A stretch of DNA of 64,000 nt from Dioscorea cayenensis subsp. rotundata (GCF_009730915.1 NC_052484.1:1116001-1180000), one strand, 5' to 3'; positions 50,838 to 63,134 are shown, counted from the stretch's first letter. The notes: generated by a model not told the origin, from the letters alone. Numbers and translations: made by a program.

Positions 50838-50992
50838 GTCAACCATCGGATAGTCCAATGGTATGACATCAAAATATAAAAGGGAGGTCATGGGTTCAAA
50901 TCCCTCCCCCGACAGTACTGTTCATATTGTACATACATTGTACATCCGGGTTTCAGTACTGTTCGATATTTTTATATTCATATAAAAAAGAC
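50838..50992 (+). mobile_element. tRNA-derived SINE with 13-base target duplication
   Basis: The element has an A-box-like TAGTCCAATGG (50851-50861) and a perfect B-box GGTTCAAATCC (50893-50903), the internal promoter of RNA polymerase III. It ends in a T/A-rich tail. A 13-base duplication TAAAATATATTAA flanks it (50825-50837 and 50993-51005). The corresponding place in the duplicated UGT flank (about 63415-63435) is empty. Confidence 0.85.
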
Positions 50993-51365
50993 TAAAATAT
51001 ATTAAAAAATAATATATATAAATACAAGGACTAATTGAATATGGTTAACAAAATTGACACACAATCCGATCATAGACATTTGGTTAAACAAACATTCCTG
51101 CAAAAGAAGCATGAGAGACAAGTTGATCAAAAGTGGGAATTTTACAAAAAGACAGATAAATTTTCCAAGTAATGATAATTGTATAGGGTCATTCTTCGAT
51201 CCATTGTATTGAACTGAATGTCAAAACATGTTAAATAACTTTTGAAGTTGCATGAAACATATTTGATAATTATCTTTGAGTTAATTAAAAATATGGATTG
51301 TTAGGACAACAAGATTTAATATATGATTTACATATTTTTTTAATTTTGGTTTTTTAAGATTTTTT

Positions 51366-51755
51366 TAAAAAAGATGGATAAATTATTTCAATTAAAGAAA
51401 AAAAAAGAGAAAACAACACTTCACTGTACAGTAATAAAGAAACAACAATAGGGAGAAAAATGAGAACATACCACGAGAAGTAGAAATAAAAGCCAAAATA
51501 ACATCCAAAACAACACCACACAGAACAAGTAGCAGTGATGATAAAGAAAACTTTCTCAACCTTCCTGGAACACTAGCACCAACTAACTTGTGATTTGCTC
51601 TTGCATCCCCTCAGAAGGTAAAGCACCTCCTGACTCCTCCACACGAGGGCCTAAAAATTTCAAGGCTGTGCCGGATGGCTGAAGTGGTGTCCTCAAGCTT
51701 CACTCTAAATCCATCGTCCACTGAAAAAGAATCAGGATAAAAAACAGACGTCAAT
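51366..51755 (-). mobile_element. 5'-truncated L1-type LINE fragment
   Basis: On the minus strand the segment ends in the TTTATC-type tail and an A-rich run, like the other LINE relics here. The duplicated flank downstream of the UGT pseudogene (about 63730-63800) passes straight from the TTTTGGTTTTTT side to the far side, so it lacks this insertion. No reading frame survives. Confidence 0.55.
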
Positions 51756-52132
51756 TTTTTTGAGATATTTTCACAATTAACAATGTTTGATAGTGAAAGT
51801 TAATTATTAGTTAAGGCTTGTCCATGTGAAAGTTTCAAACAGTCCACTAATTTTTTAACATATTCTCATTTGAAGTCCCTTTTTTTTGATAAATTTATTT
51901 TTTAAGACCAAGTTTTAGTTAATCACATTGTCACAGGGACTAGTAACGAAAACTATCCAAACATCAGGATCAAAAGGTTAGAGAAATTCCCAAGGACTTA
52001 TAAGTAATTCTGATCTTTTCTAAGAAAACAGTTCTCTGTTTTCGTTTTCTGGACTCATTTTCTCGTTTTCATTCTCTTTTGTTATTTTCGTTTTCCAATC
52101 TCCATAGCCTGAATCGGGGCTTCCTCGCAGAG

Positions 52133-53822
52133 ATGGACGGTGGGAGCTGGAGGGCGGCGGGGCCGGGAGACGCCGGTGGGGACCCGCCTGCGGGTGACTG
52201 GAGGACCCAGCTCCAGTCGAAAGCTCGGCAACGGATCGTGAACAAGGTGTAAGCATATTATTTCTCGTTTTCCCGGGATTGTTTTTCTTAGGGCCTGTTT
52301 TTTTTTTCCTGGATGTTTGATCTTCATGATGTTCTTGTTTGAATTTCGTGATCAGGGTTTGTGGAATTGTACGAAAAGTAGCTAAAAATCGAAATTTTGA
52401 CAAGTTTTGCGATTTCCTTTCGTTGATTTTTTGGTGCTTTGCATTTCATTGATTGATAGTTTTGGATTCGTAAAAATGGCCAGAAATGAACAATTGATCT
52501 TTGTGAGATTGGGTTTAGTGGATTTCGTGGTTTGAATGATGCGGTGATGCTGATTTAATTTGGGATTCATTTTTTTTTTTTGTTATTGAGAAATTGTATG
52601 AAAGTAGCTAGAAATGGAATTATGATCTTTGTGAGATTGTGTTTGCAGGGTTTCTTGGTTTGGATTCAGTGGACACAAGAAGCAGCTAAAAATGAAAATT
52701 TGATTTTTTTTTTTGTTTGATAAATTTTGGCATTGTATTCAATTTGTTCTAATATTTGGATTCTTTAGTGGTGAACATTGGTAAAAGGTTCAATGATTCA
52801 CTGATTTGATAAAAGATGATATTTTTTTGCAGATATCTCTAAACCTTGAAGATTTATTTATGATTGATTTAGTGTCTTTTCTAGGTTGATTTAAGTCCTA
52901 TGTTTTTCCTTGTTATTGTCAAGTGACCCTGAGAATCTGCTAATTTTCCTCTTTTCTATCATCTGAGGGAACTTGTACATAAGCGGAAAGAATTATGTCT
53001 ATTTGTTTGATGTAGTATGCTCTGATATTTTCCTTTGCCTTTTCTTTACCTTGATTAATAATACAATCATTATTGCCTGTTAAGTGGTGGTGGTCACATT
53101 TAATAACTTTGATATTGAGATTGGCATAGGAGGTGATTACAAGGCTATTTGTCGTTATTTCGTTGTCCTTTAGAAGTTTTTTTTTTTTGCCAGATCAAAG
53201 TCAACTTTTAAAAATTTTTATCCTGTTGTTCTCATATTGCTTCTGACCTCATCTCATATTGATCCTGCATGGTATTGTAATTATTTACTTTTCTCCACTA
53301 ATTTTTTTCCCTACGCAGAATGGAAACTTTGGAGAGGCATTTGCCGATCCCCGCATCTGAGGGATTGAATGAACTTAAAAAAATTGCTGTGAGATTTGAG
53401 GAAAAAATTTACACTGCTGCAATGAGTCAGGTCTGTGGGCTTCACTTTCAAAGTTTTGTGGTTATCTTCCTGCAGTTTAATCATTGGTATCAAACTTTGC
53501 AATCAATATTATTTATTGCAAATAGGGGGAAAAGCCCACCTTTGCGATTCAATTGCATAAATACTGTGAGCACTTTGAACCAAAACTTTGTACAGATAAA
53601 TTCTTAACTTTCTTTTTTAATCAGATTGATTATCTGCGGAAAATCTCTTTAAAAATGCTTTCAATGGAGATAAAGACCCAGAATCCAGCAGCAATTAATC
53701 AGCCATCACTAAATTCAGCCGGTGGGAATCAAAGTAATGTAGACCCAGGTATGGTCATAACTGGTGTAGTGCTTTATAAAGGCAAGTACATTTTGAGTAT
53801 TTGTTTGTTTCATCATTCATAA
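52133..53822 (+). CDS. KIX-only MED15-like protein, array copy 3 (best preserved)
   Basis: Exons 52133-52248, 53319-53430 and 53625 onward. The start MDGGSWRAAG and the block GDWRTQL ... ARQRIVNK match the MED15 N-terminus. Exon 2 gives ETLERHLPI, LKKIAVRFEEKIYTAA and exon 3 DYLRKISLKMLSME. In the parent gene exon 3 would be spliced at 53748 (donor GTATGG); here no further exons follow because the next array unit begins at about 53850. If that donor is not used the frame runs to a stop at 53822, giving 141 residues. Phases are consistent in all three exons. A decoy role for the KIX surface is possible but unproven. Confidence 0.6.
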
Positions 53823-54306
53823 TTATTGTGCATTGTTTCTATAGTTCGAAAGTCAATGATTAAATATATGATTAATTTTTTTTTCATAATTTTGGTTTTT
53901 TGAAAATTTTTGGCAATCAAGAATGTTTGAAGGTGCAAGTCAATTATCAGTTGGGGCTTGTCTATGTGACAGTTTGAAACAGTCCGCTAATTTTTAACAT
54001 ATTCATTTGAAGTCCCTTCTTTTAGATAAATTTATTTTTTAAGAACAAATTTTAGTTCATCACATTGTTACAAGGACCAGTAATGAAAACTATCCCAAAA
54101 TCAGGATCAAAAGGTAAGAGAAATTCCCAAGGACTTATAAGTAATTTTGACCTTTCCGTGATCCTTGCGGTCTAAGAAAATAGTTTTCTGTTTACGTTTT
54201 CTGGACTCTTTCTCGCGGTTTCTCGTTTTCATTTTCTCTCATGTTATTCGCGTTTTTCAATCCATTTTTGCACCTCCATAGCCTGAATTGGGGCTTCCTC
54301 TCAGAG

Positions 54307-55887
54307 ATGGACGGTGGGAGCTGGAGGCCGGTGGGGCAGGGAGACGCTGGTGGGGACCCGCCTGCGGGTGACTGGAGGACCCAGCTCCTGCCGGAAGCTT
54401 ATCTTGAACAAGATGTAAGGATATGATTTCTCGTTTCCGATTGTTTTTCTTAGGGCCTTTTTTTGGATGGCTGTTTGATCTTCATGATGTTTTCGTTTGA
54501 ATTTTGTGATCAGGGTTTGTGGAATTGTACGAAAAGTAGCTAAAAATTGAAATTTTGACAAGTTTTTGCGATTTCCTTTCGTTGAGTTTTGGTGCTGTGC
54601 GTTCATTGATTGATAGGTTTGGATTTGTAAAAATAGCCAGAAATGAACAATTGATCTTTGTGAGATTGGGTTTGGTGGATTTCGTGGTTTCAGTGATATG
54701 GTGATGCTGATTTAATTTGGGATTCATTGATTTGTATGAAAGTAGCTAGAAATGGAATTTTGATCTTTGTGAGATTGTGTTTATAGGGTTCCTAGATTTG
54801 GATTCAGTGGACACGAAAAGTTGCTAAAAATGAAATTTTGTATTTTTTTTTGTTTGATAATTTTTTTCATTGTATTCAATGCGTTCTAATATTTGGATTC
54901 TTTAATGGTGGACATTGGTAAAAAGTTAAATGATTCACTGATTTGATAAAATATGATATTTTTTTGCAGATACCTCTAAACCCTGAAGATTTATTTATGA
55001 TTGATTTAGTGCCTTTTCCGTTTGTAAGGTTGATTTAAGTCTTGTGTTTTTCCTTGTTATTGTCAAGTGACCCTGAGAATCTGCTAATTTTCCTCTTTTC
55101 TATCATCTGAGGGAACTTGTACATAAGCGGAAAGAATTATGTCTATTTGTTTGATGTAGTATGCTCTGATATTTTCCTTTGCCTTTTCTTTAGCTTGATG
55201 AATAGTACGATTGTTATTGCCTGTTAAGTGGTGGTGGGTCACATTTAATAACTTTGATAGTGAGATTGGCATAGGAGGTGATTACAAGGCTATTTGTCGT
55301 TATTTCATTGTCCTTTAGAAGCTATATATTGCCAGATCAAAGTCAAATTTTAAAAATTTACATCCTGATGTTCTCATATTGCTTCCAACCTCGTCTCATA
55401 TTGACCCTGCATGGTGTTGTAATTATTTACTTTTCTCCAGTAATTTTTTTCTCTATGCAGAATGAAAACTTTGGAGAGGCATTTACCGATGCTCTCATCT
55501 GAGGGATTGATTGAACTTAAGAAAATTGCTGTGAGATTTGAGGAAAGAATTTACACTGCTGCAACGAGTCAGGTCTGTGGGCTTCGCTTTCAAAGTTTTG
55601 TCGTTATCTTCCTGCAGTTTAATCATTGGTGTCAAACTGTGCAGTCAATATTATTTATTGCGAATAGGGAAAAAAGCCCACCATTGCGTTTCAATTGCAT
55701 AAATACCGTGAGCACTTTGAACCAAAGCATTGTACAGATAAATTCTTAACTTTCTTTTTTTTATCAGACTGATTATCTGCGTAAAATCTCTTTAAAAATG
55801 CTTCCATGGGAGGCAAAGGCCCAGAATGCTGCATCAATTAGTCCACCATCACAAAATCCAGCAGGTGTGATTCAAAGTAAAATATAG
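54307..55887 (+). pseudogene. KIX exons of MED15-like array copy 4, frame broken in exon 1
   Basis: Exon 1 (54307-54414) starts MDGGSWRPVGQG but has lost eight bases in the region coding for RQRIVNK, so it can no longer join exon 2 in frame. Exon 2 (55461-55572) and exon 3 (55768-55887) still read LERHLPML, LKKIAVRFEERIYTAATSQ and TDYLRKISLKMLP and then stop. Copy 4 follows copy 3 with a start-to-start distance of 2,174 bases and shares its upstream region, so the pair is a simple tandem duplication. Confidence 0.75.
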
Positions 55888-55889
55888 AC

Positions 55890-57910
55890 CCAGGTATGGG
55901 CAAGTATAATGACAACTACTTTTTTGGGTATTTGTTTGTTTTATCATTCAGCGTTACTGTGAAATATTTCTTTAGTTTGAAAATCAATGATTGTATAATT
56001 GAATAAGTTCTGTTCTTTTGTGCATATTTGTTTGTACTTGTTGTCGAATGCTCTGATCCATAATTCTGATGTTTTCCATTGTTGTACTCTCTGAATTTTT
56101 TATTTGAAGTCTGCTTCCATCGACTATTTTCTGTGATAACACTTCCTTCTTCTATTACTTTCATCTGCTTTACTCCATTACTTGCCGTCTTGCCAGTGAA
56201 TATCTTCCTCTAATATCATATTATAGTTCCCCGAGTTTCAAATGTTTTTGAAGGTGTAATAAAAAGCATTTGTCTTTTGATTGGCTATGTTATGTCGATT
56301 TCAGTTTATTTTATTGCATTTGTTGTTCTCAAGAGTCTTCATCTTGTCTTAGTTTTATTATTCTGAAGGATCTACACTCCTCTGATCATCCCTCTTACTC
56401 CGTACTCACAATTATCGGCAACATTGATATCCATTTGATGCCAATTTGGTGGTTTAGCCAATGGAATACACTACTGATTTGCTTGAGAATAATCAATATT
56501 ATTGTTTTTATGTTTTCATTAGGAATGAACTGTTTTCCTTTTTCTTAATATTGTTTAGTTAAGGCAATTTTACATGTTTTGATAATTTGTTGGCCGAAAG
56601 TTTTTTGTTAAACAATCTTGATAGAGTGGCTTTTCAAAATAAACCTATGAGGGTGGATGATCATTTATGTAGAAAATCCGCGTTCCACACACACTGGCTG
56701 CAAATGAGCCAAGTAGCTCGCGAGCTACTCAGAGCTCAGTTTGAGAAGCATGTTCATTAAGCAAATGAGCCGACTTTCGAGCTTGAATAGTTAATCAATC
56801 AAACTCGAGCCTCAAACTATGTAGTCAGAACCGGGTTGAACTGGACCCGGGAGTATAAATGGTCCAGTACTATTTTAAAAATCAGGTAAGCCAAAAATTG
56901 GTGTGAACCAGGTGTTTCAACCGCGAACGGGATGAACCGGACCAGGTTCACATGGTTGAACCGGGCTCAATCTAGTTTTTAAAAATTTAAACGATGCATA
57001 TGGGTGAACCGGGCCCGGTTTGTATAAAACTTTAAAAGTTTAAAACCTAAGTAGTCAAAGCCTAAAATGATGCACATGAAAACTTTGGTAGTCAAAACCT
57101 AAAGTTTAATTTTTTTAAATTTTTTTCAATTGAAAGTTATTAAATTTTAATTTATTTAATTTATATGTAATGAGACTTTGATTTTAAAAATGAGATGTGA
57201 CTTTCTTTATTTGACATATTACATGTATTTGCCTATTTGGTTTAAAAAAAGAACTTATTCTTTAATCTACTATATTTTTATTTTTATTTTATAAATTTTG
57301 GTTCAATCTGGAGTTGAACCTCTCAACCCTTGAATCTTATCTTTGTCCGGTTTAATTGTCTGGTCCGGTTCTGACTACCTAGGTCTCAAACTGCTCGGCT
57401 TATTGAGGTTAGTGAACAGTCTGTCATTGTAGTATGGAGCACCGTAGCAATTTAAATGTTTTTAATTCACTAATGTAGCTTTGTTACTGTATGCAATAGT
57501 TATAATACTGTAGTTAGGTGACCTGAGCTTGAGCCTGACAAATGAAGTTTGAAGTAGGTTTAGCTCGAGCTCGGGCCAGGTTCAAATCTCAGCTCAGTTC
57601 GGTTGCAACTCGGTTGCAACCCGTTTACACGTGCGTGCGCGTGCGCGCGCACACCATATTTTACCCATTTCGGAGCCAGCACTGATTTTGACAATTTCTT
57701 CCATGGCAGATGCAGTCTATGAAGGAGTAAAGAGGCAGCTCTGCAGCTCAATGAAACTATATATCAAAACTGTATGCTTGCCTTGGAGTTGCATAGAGAG
57801 TGAAGTCTATTCTTTAACTTTTACTATCAAACTGTCAAGTTCAAACATATTCCATCTGGAAAACTTCAACTATGCTCAGAAGACATTTGAGATGAAGTAA
57901 ATATATTATG
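55890..57910 (+). repeat. Array tail, copy 4
   Basis: It corresponds to 40257-42120 and about 44500-46340, interrupted here by the element at 56819-57384. A purine-pyrimidine run of alternating CG/TG/CA (about 57629-57653) sits where copies 1 and 2 have CA repeats. No conserved protein is encoded; the open frame ending at 57900 is chance or at best a short 3' exon. Confidence 0.7.
56819..57384. mobile_element. MITE with GTAGTCAGAACCGG terminal repeats
   Basis: The 566-base element has 14-base terminal inverted repeats GTAGTCAGAACCGG, and a perfect 8-base flanking duplication CTCAAACT (56811-56818 and 57385-57392; a ninth base differs). The interior repeats GAACCGG and CCGGTT motifs. Copies 1 and 2 have the uninterrupted CCTCAAACT site. 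An 8-base duplication favours the hAT superfamily; a 9-base reading would favour Mutator. Confidence 0.85.
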
Positions 57911-58059
57911 GTATGCTTGTTTCTAATATTTCGATTTACCTACTATATATATATATTTGTGCATGGGCAAGTTTCCTGTGGACTTGTGTTTTCATTTTCT
58001 TTCTTATATTTTTGTTTTTGTTTTTTGTAATGTTTACTGACGTAAATAATGTTTTTTTC

Positions 58060-61000
58060 CATATATATATATATATGGGAAAAACATTATAAGAACAACA
58101 AACAAAACAACTTACAAAGACTACAAAATTCTACTAAAGAAACACAAAACAATGCAGGACATAAGAACAACAAACTACATAGTAAAACCAAGTTTCAAAA
58201 TATACTTCATAATCCATCTTGGAAGGTCTTTGCCTTGATGAAATAGATTATAAGAGCTTGCAGATTGACTCCATGGCAAGCTAGGCTATATGCAATGCCA
58301 ACCCATTTGTGAGGTATGACTTAAACTTAAGGGTTACCAGCTATCACTAGTAGATTCTGGAGCAAATTCATCCCTTGTTCAGCTCTCAAATCATGTTGAT
58401 ATATGTTGTAATTGAGAGCATCATGCAAATCCACACTGGGGATAAACAGATACTTAATGTTTTTTGGGGAAGAGGAGCGGGGCGAACCCACTGAGAGACC
58501 CGGGGGACGTGCACAGTCTCACTGGAACAAGTGGGGACGAGACCAGCTCACGTCGGGTCTTTGGAACCACTCGTACACAACCACTATTCATAACTCCCGG
58601 GAAATATCGCTCAGCCGAGAATCGAACTCTCACCACTCGGTGAGAGCTCTATCGACGACCCGTGTACCAATAGACCCGCAGGTCGTTGGCAACAGATACT
58701 TAATGTTGATCTAGTGTCTAATAGCAATTATCAGGGTTCTAACATCAACATCCATCTAAGATTGAGGTTGGGAGTTACCACAACCTTCTACCAAAATATT
58801 AGCATTAGAGTTTGTTAGGAAAAAACCAGCTCCTCTTTTACACAGTTCTTTTGTTTCAGGTAATCACTAATAGGAAAAGGACCTTCAAAATCAGAAAAGT
58901 TTGCAAGAAAGATTATCTTACCAATATGAGAATTAGAAGTGGAAGATAACTCCCTGATATGAACAACAACCTTCTTAACAATATTATTGCAATCAAAGTT
59001 ATCATTCTTGAAAATACAATTGTGCCGAGATTTCCAAATGAACCAAGCATTGGCAGCCAAAATGGATTTGATATGCATAGATCCCTCAGAATCAGGAAAC
59101 TAGAGCTAGTTACATGAAGTGAAGCCGCCATAGAAAATAACAGGAATGTTGAAATTGTTAGACGTATATGTTGTATTGTATATGTATGTATACATGTGCA
59201 TGTATGTATAGACGTATATATATATTTATCATATTCTATATGTAGACCCAAAGGGTCACTCATGCAAAATGTTCAGCCATAATTGACTTGTTCCATTTCT
59301 CTCTTCTATCAGAAATAACTACCAATTAAATCCCAAGTGTTTTGGGCTTCAATACAACTATTCAGAAGATGCTCAGCAGTCTCATGCTCTGTCCCACAAA
59401 TAGCACAAAGCCTATTGGAACCCATTTTAAGATGAAACAGATACTCATTAGTTTTAAGCTTGCCATGAAAAAGGAGCCAGATAAAATGTTCACCCAAGGT
59501 GTAACCTTAATTAAGGCTCCAGATAGTTTCCCAGCCATATATACCAATGATCAGAATGCTCTGAAGATTGATTAAATTGAGAATAGACTTTAGTAGAAAT
59601 GTGATTGCCTTTGGAATTAGGAAACTAGACCCAAGAATTCTCACCCTCATAATTATTATGACAAAGACTAAGAGCTTGAGTGTTCAGATGCTCGCCAAAG
59701 ATATTATGCAGCTCATGAAAATTCCAGTGAACATCAACAGTTAAATTAGAAAAGTTGACAGATAAAATAGCAATCTCCATATTCAACTAAGTTGGTTTGA
59801 AAGCAAGGGGGGATTTCATAATACCATGGGTCAGACTAAAAGGAAGTAGTGTTCAAATTTATAGAGTTTAGCCACATAAAAGGTTTTAAAGAGTGAGTAG
59901 ATTTACACAAACCCCGAAAGAACCAAGAGCAGTTCGAAGGATTGGAATCTGTTCATAAATTAAGCTTCCCATATTTAAAATACAAAATATCGGTCCACAA
60001 AACACTTTGAGTATTAAGACAGTTGAAAACATTCTTGGCCATTAAAGACAATTTAGAAAACTTAAGATTTCTGACCGAGAGGCCCCCTTCAGTATGATCA
60101 AGTGTAATATCTTACCAACCAACAAAGTGAATGCCCTTGCTATCATCATCCTTTGACCTAGAAGAGTTTTCTAGCTAATTTGGCATTTCTATCAAGAATA
60201 GAGTCTTGAACAGGGTAAACTGACAGTTAGTACATGAAAGTGGAGAGGACAGAAGAATTTATAAGAACAGTTTTACCTGTAGTAGAGATTCTAGAATGAT
60301 TCTAGCAAGAATTTTTATTCAGTATAGAGGAGACTTGAGAGATAGCTAATTTCTTCGGAGTGATGAGAATGCCAAGGTAAGTAAAAGGGAAAGCACCAAC
60401 TTTGAAATAAAGGATGCCACTAATATTGCTACTGAGTCTCTTATTGAAATGACCAGGAAAGAAGACCTCAGACTTAGCATTATTAGCACATTTTCCCATT
60501 AACTTCTCATAAATAGAGAAACAAAGGTTTATATGTTATGAGCAACTTTCCTGGAGGCATTAGAAATCAAAATTAAGTCAAATTCTGGGGCATACATACC
60601 AGCATTAAAACCTAGAATCATATTATTTCTCATGGAAAAGTTAAGCATAACAGTCAAATTCTGGGGCACTAGGATAAAAAGATAAGAGGATTAAAGGATC
60701 ACCTTTGCTTAAGACTTCTAGAAGAAGAGATCCACTTCCTGGGTTTTTTGTTGATGATAAAAGAAAACGAGGCAGAACTAATTCAAGCATGAATCCAAGA
60801 AATCCAAGTGCCAGGGAAATTCAATCTAATAATGGTGGCAAGAATTGTATTCCAACTCATAGTGTCATAGGTTTTCTATGTCAAACTTCACTAACATCTT
60901 AGGGGGTGATTAATATCTTGATTCATGGAGTGAACCACTTCCTAAAGAGTAATGATGTTATCAAAGGGGGTGCAACCCGAAACAAAACCACACATTGCTC

Positions 61001-62060
61001 TCACCCAATGAGCTGAGGCAAAATATGCTTAAGATGGTTAGTCAAGATTTTAGAAATAATCTTATAGCAAACCATTACAAAGCGAATCAGATGAAAATCA
61101 GAAACAAACTTAGGGTTGGGTCTTTTCGGGATTAAATTAATGAAAGTTCTACCCTAAGTTTTAGGCGTAACAGAGTTTGCAAAGAAATAATTCACAGCAG
61201 AATACAAATGATCCCCTAGATCCTGCCCAAAAATCCTGTAAAATTCAGCATTAAGACTATCAGGACCAGGGCTCTTATAAGAGGTAAGGGACATCAAGGC
61301 TTGATGCACATCATTCTTGGAGACTTCACCCATAAGCACATTGCAATCATTCTCAGTAACAATAAGTAAGTTATTACAAAGAGCATAAAAAATATCAGAG
61401 AAACTCAAAACATGAACATCAGTCCAAGGATCGGAGAAAAAACTTGTAAAACCCTGCCCAATACCCTCTCTTTGAGTAAAAGTGTTACCATTAAAATCAG
61501 AAATGTGAGAGATAGCATTGTGGTGATTTCTAAAATGAATGGAATTGTGAAAGAAACTTGTATTATAATCTCCATTGTGAACCCAAAGCAATCCAGCCCT
61601 CTGAGCCCACTTGATAGAATTTTGCCTTTGAAGGGTAGCATACCTATTATACAAAGCCAATAAAGTATTATGAGAGTTATTACCTAGCTCACATAAGACA
61701 TCATTGGCCTCAGCATCTTGGATGGCCAGGTCCAGATTAGAAATATTAGTTACAATGAAGTTCAAACGCTTTGCCCTCCAATTAATTAGCTGCAACCTAG
61801 TTTGGGCAACTAGGTGAGAGAAATCATGTATGCGAGTGGAATGCGGAGTTGAATTCCAGATATTAAGAACAATTTCATGACAATTAAGATGCTCAAACCA
61901 ATAATTATTGAACCGAAAAATAAAATTTTTGAAAGAACTACGCGGAAAAACAGAGAGGAAAATGGGAGCATGATCAGAAAATATACGAGGAAGATGCTTG
62001 ACTTAGTAAGAATTAAAATTAGAGGATCATTTGGAGTTAACCAAGCAGCAATCCAACATT
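58060..62060 (-). mobile_element. Degraded, 5'-truncated L1-type LINE with nested SINE
   Basis: On the minus strand, in order: the end of an endonuclease domain (HLPRIFSDHAPI, near 61960-62000), a reverse transcriptase with YKSPGPDSLNAEFYR (near 61270) in an open stretch at 61154-61795, a zf-RVT-like region (CAICGTEHETAEHLL, near 59395), and an RNase H-like end (near 58250-58400). Many stops and frame changes interrupt it, so it is inactive. The 5' end is cut inside the endonuclease domain, the usual fate of L1 copies, and it lies next to the UGT pseudogene. A SINE at 58462-58690 splits the 3' part. Confidence 0.85.
58462..58690 (-). mobile_element. tRNA-derived SINE (family A) nested in the LINE
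   Basis: A perfect 17-base target duplication AACAGATACTTAATGTT flanks the element (58445-58461 and 58691-58707). On the minus strand it starts GCCAACGACCTGCGGGTC, carries GTCTATTGGTACACGGG as an A-box region and AGAGTTCGATTCTC as B-box (58617-58630 on +), and ends in CCCCAAAAAA. It matches 47688-47911. Confidence 0.9.
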
Positions 62061-62137
62061 GCCCACCTTCTGGCTAATCCAGCCTTGCCCACCTTCAGTC
62101 CATAACCTGATCAGAAGTCCACAGTATAGGAGAAGAA

Positions 62138-62887
62138 GCATGCTAGATAAGCTCATCATTGGCATTCCTCTCTTCCCTATTATGATAGTCCTTTGCTCCG
62201 CCAAACATCACCATCATCATCATCATCATTATCTTTATCTTTATCTTCTTGTATCGAGTGGTTAGACAAACACTCACCGGGGACGGTATTGTACACATAT
62301 CATTTGGTTCGCAGAACTCGATTAATGCTTCTCAGATGATAGAGTTGGCTGCCGGATTGGAAGCAAGTGGGAAGGCATTCATTTGGGTTATTAGACCTCC
62401 ATTTGGTGTTGACATCGCCGGGGAATTCAAACTGTATCAGTGGTTGCCGGAAGGGTTTGAAGAAAGAATGAGAGCAAAGAAGCAAGGTTTGTTAATGCAT
62501 GCATGGGCACCACAAGTGGAAATACTTGCTCATGAATCAACAACATCTGCTTTCTTGAGCCATTGTGGATGGAACTCAGTGTTGGAGAGCCTCAGTCATG
62601 GAGTACCAATCATTGGGTGGCCATTGGGAGCATATCAGTTCTATAACTCAATGTTTTTTTGACAAAAAGAACAGACAGCCCGAAAACTATGCTAAATTGT
62701 CAAAGATGCACAAGTCTCGGTAGAGCAAGTAGGGGCGGGGCCACGCACACATGTTGAGAAGGGATTGGAGATGAAGAAGAAGGTCATGGAGATGAAGAAG
62801 AAGGTCATGGAGATTAATGTCATGATTAGAGGAGCATTAATGGAGGTTGACAATGGTATTGGTCTTGTTTTCTCTAAGTTGGACTAA
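62138..62887 (+). pseudogene. UGT92-like pseudogene, C-terminal half only
   Basis: Homology with the UGT gene begins at the codons for MLxKLIIG (about residue 237 of the intact protein); the first half is missing. Small insertions near 62180 shift the frame, then the frame is good again through SFGSQNSIN, WVIRPPFGV and a PSPG box with an extra Thr (HESTTSAFLSHCGWNS) and GAYQ in place of GAEQ. At about 62657 the match stops: roughly 120 bases are replaced by sequence containing a SINE family-A piece (near 62705-62750). It resumes at 62755 and ends with the same stop region. The 3' flank also matches that of the intact gene. Confidence 0.92.
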
Positions 62888-63134
62888 GTGCATGTTTTCA
62901 TTATTGTAATTAATTTGTGTTTTTGAGCTTGTTTTGTATTTTTTCTGTGAATAATGATGATGATAATGATGAGAAATCTAGAACATGAAATGATTAATAT
63001 AATAAAATTCATGGCCACTTGTGAGAACTTTAAGCATGTGAGGTGTTGATCCTAGACACAGACAAGCGAAAAAGATGCATTGACGTGGTGAAATATAGAC
63101 AGAAGAAACTTTGTGCACTGTTAGCAATCATTTG

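Noticed and set aside
62059-62265. His-rich short protein near the UGT pseudogene
   Set aside because: It is the CAT-repeat linker of the UGT read out of frame after small insertions.
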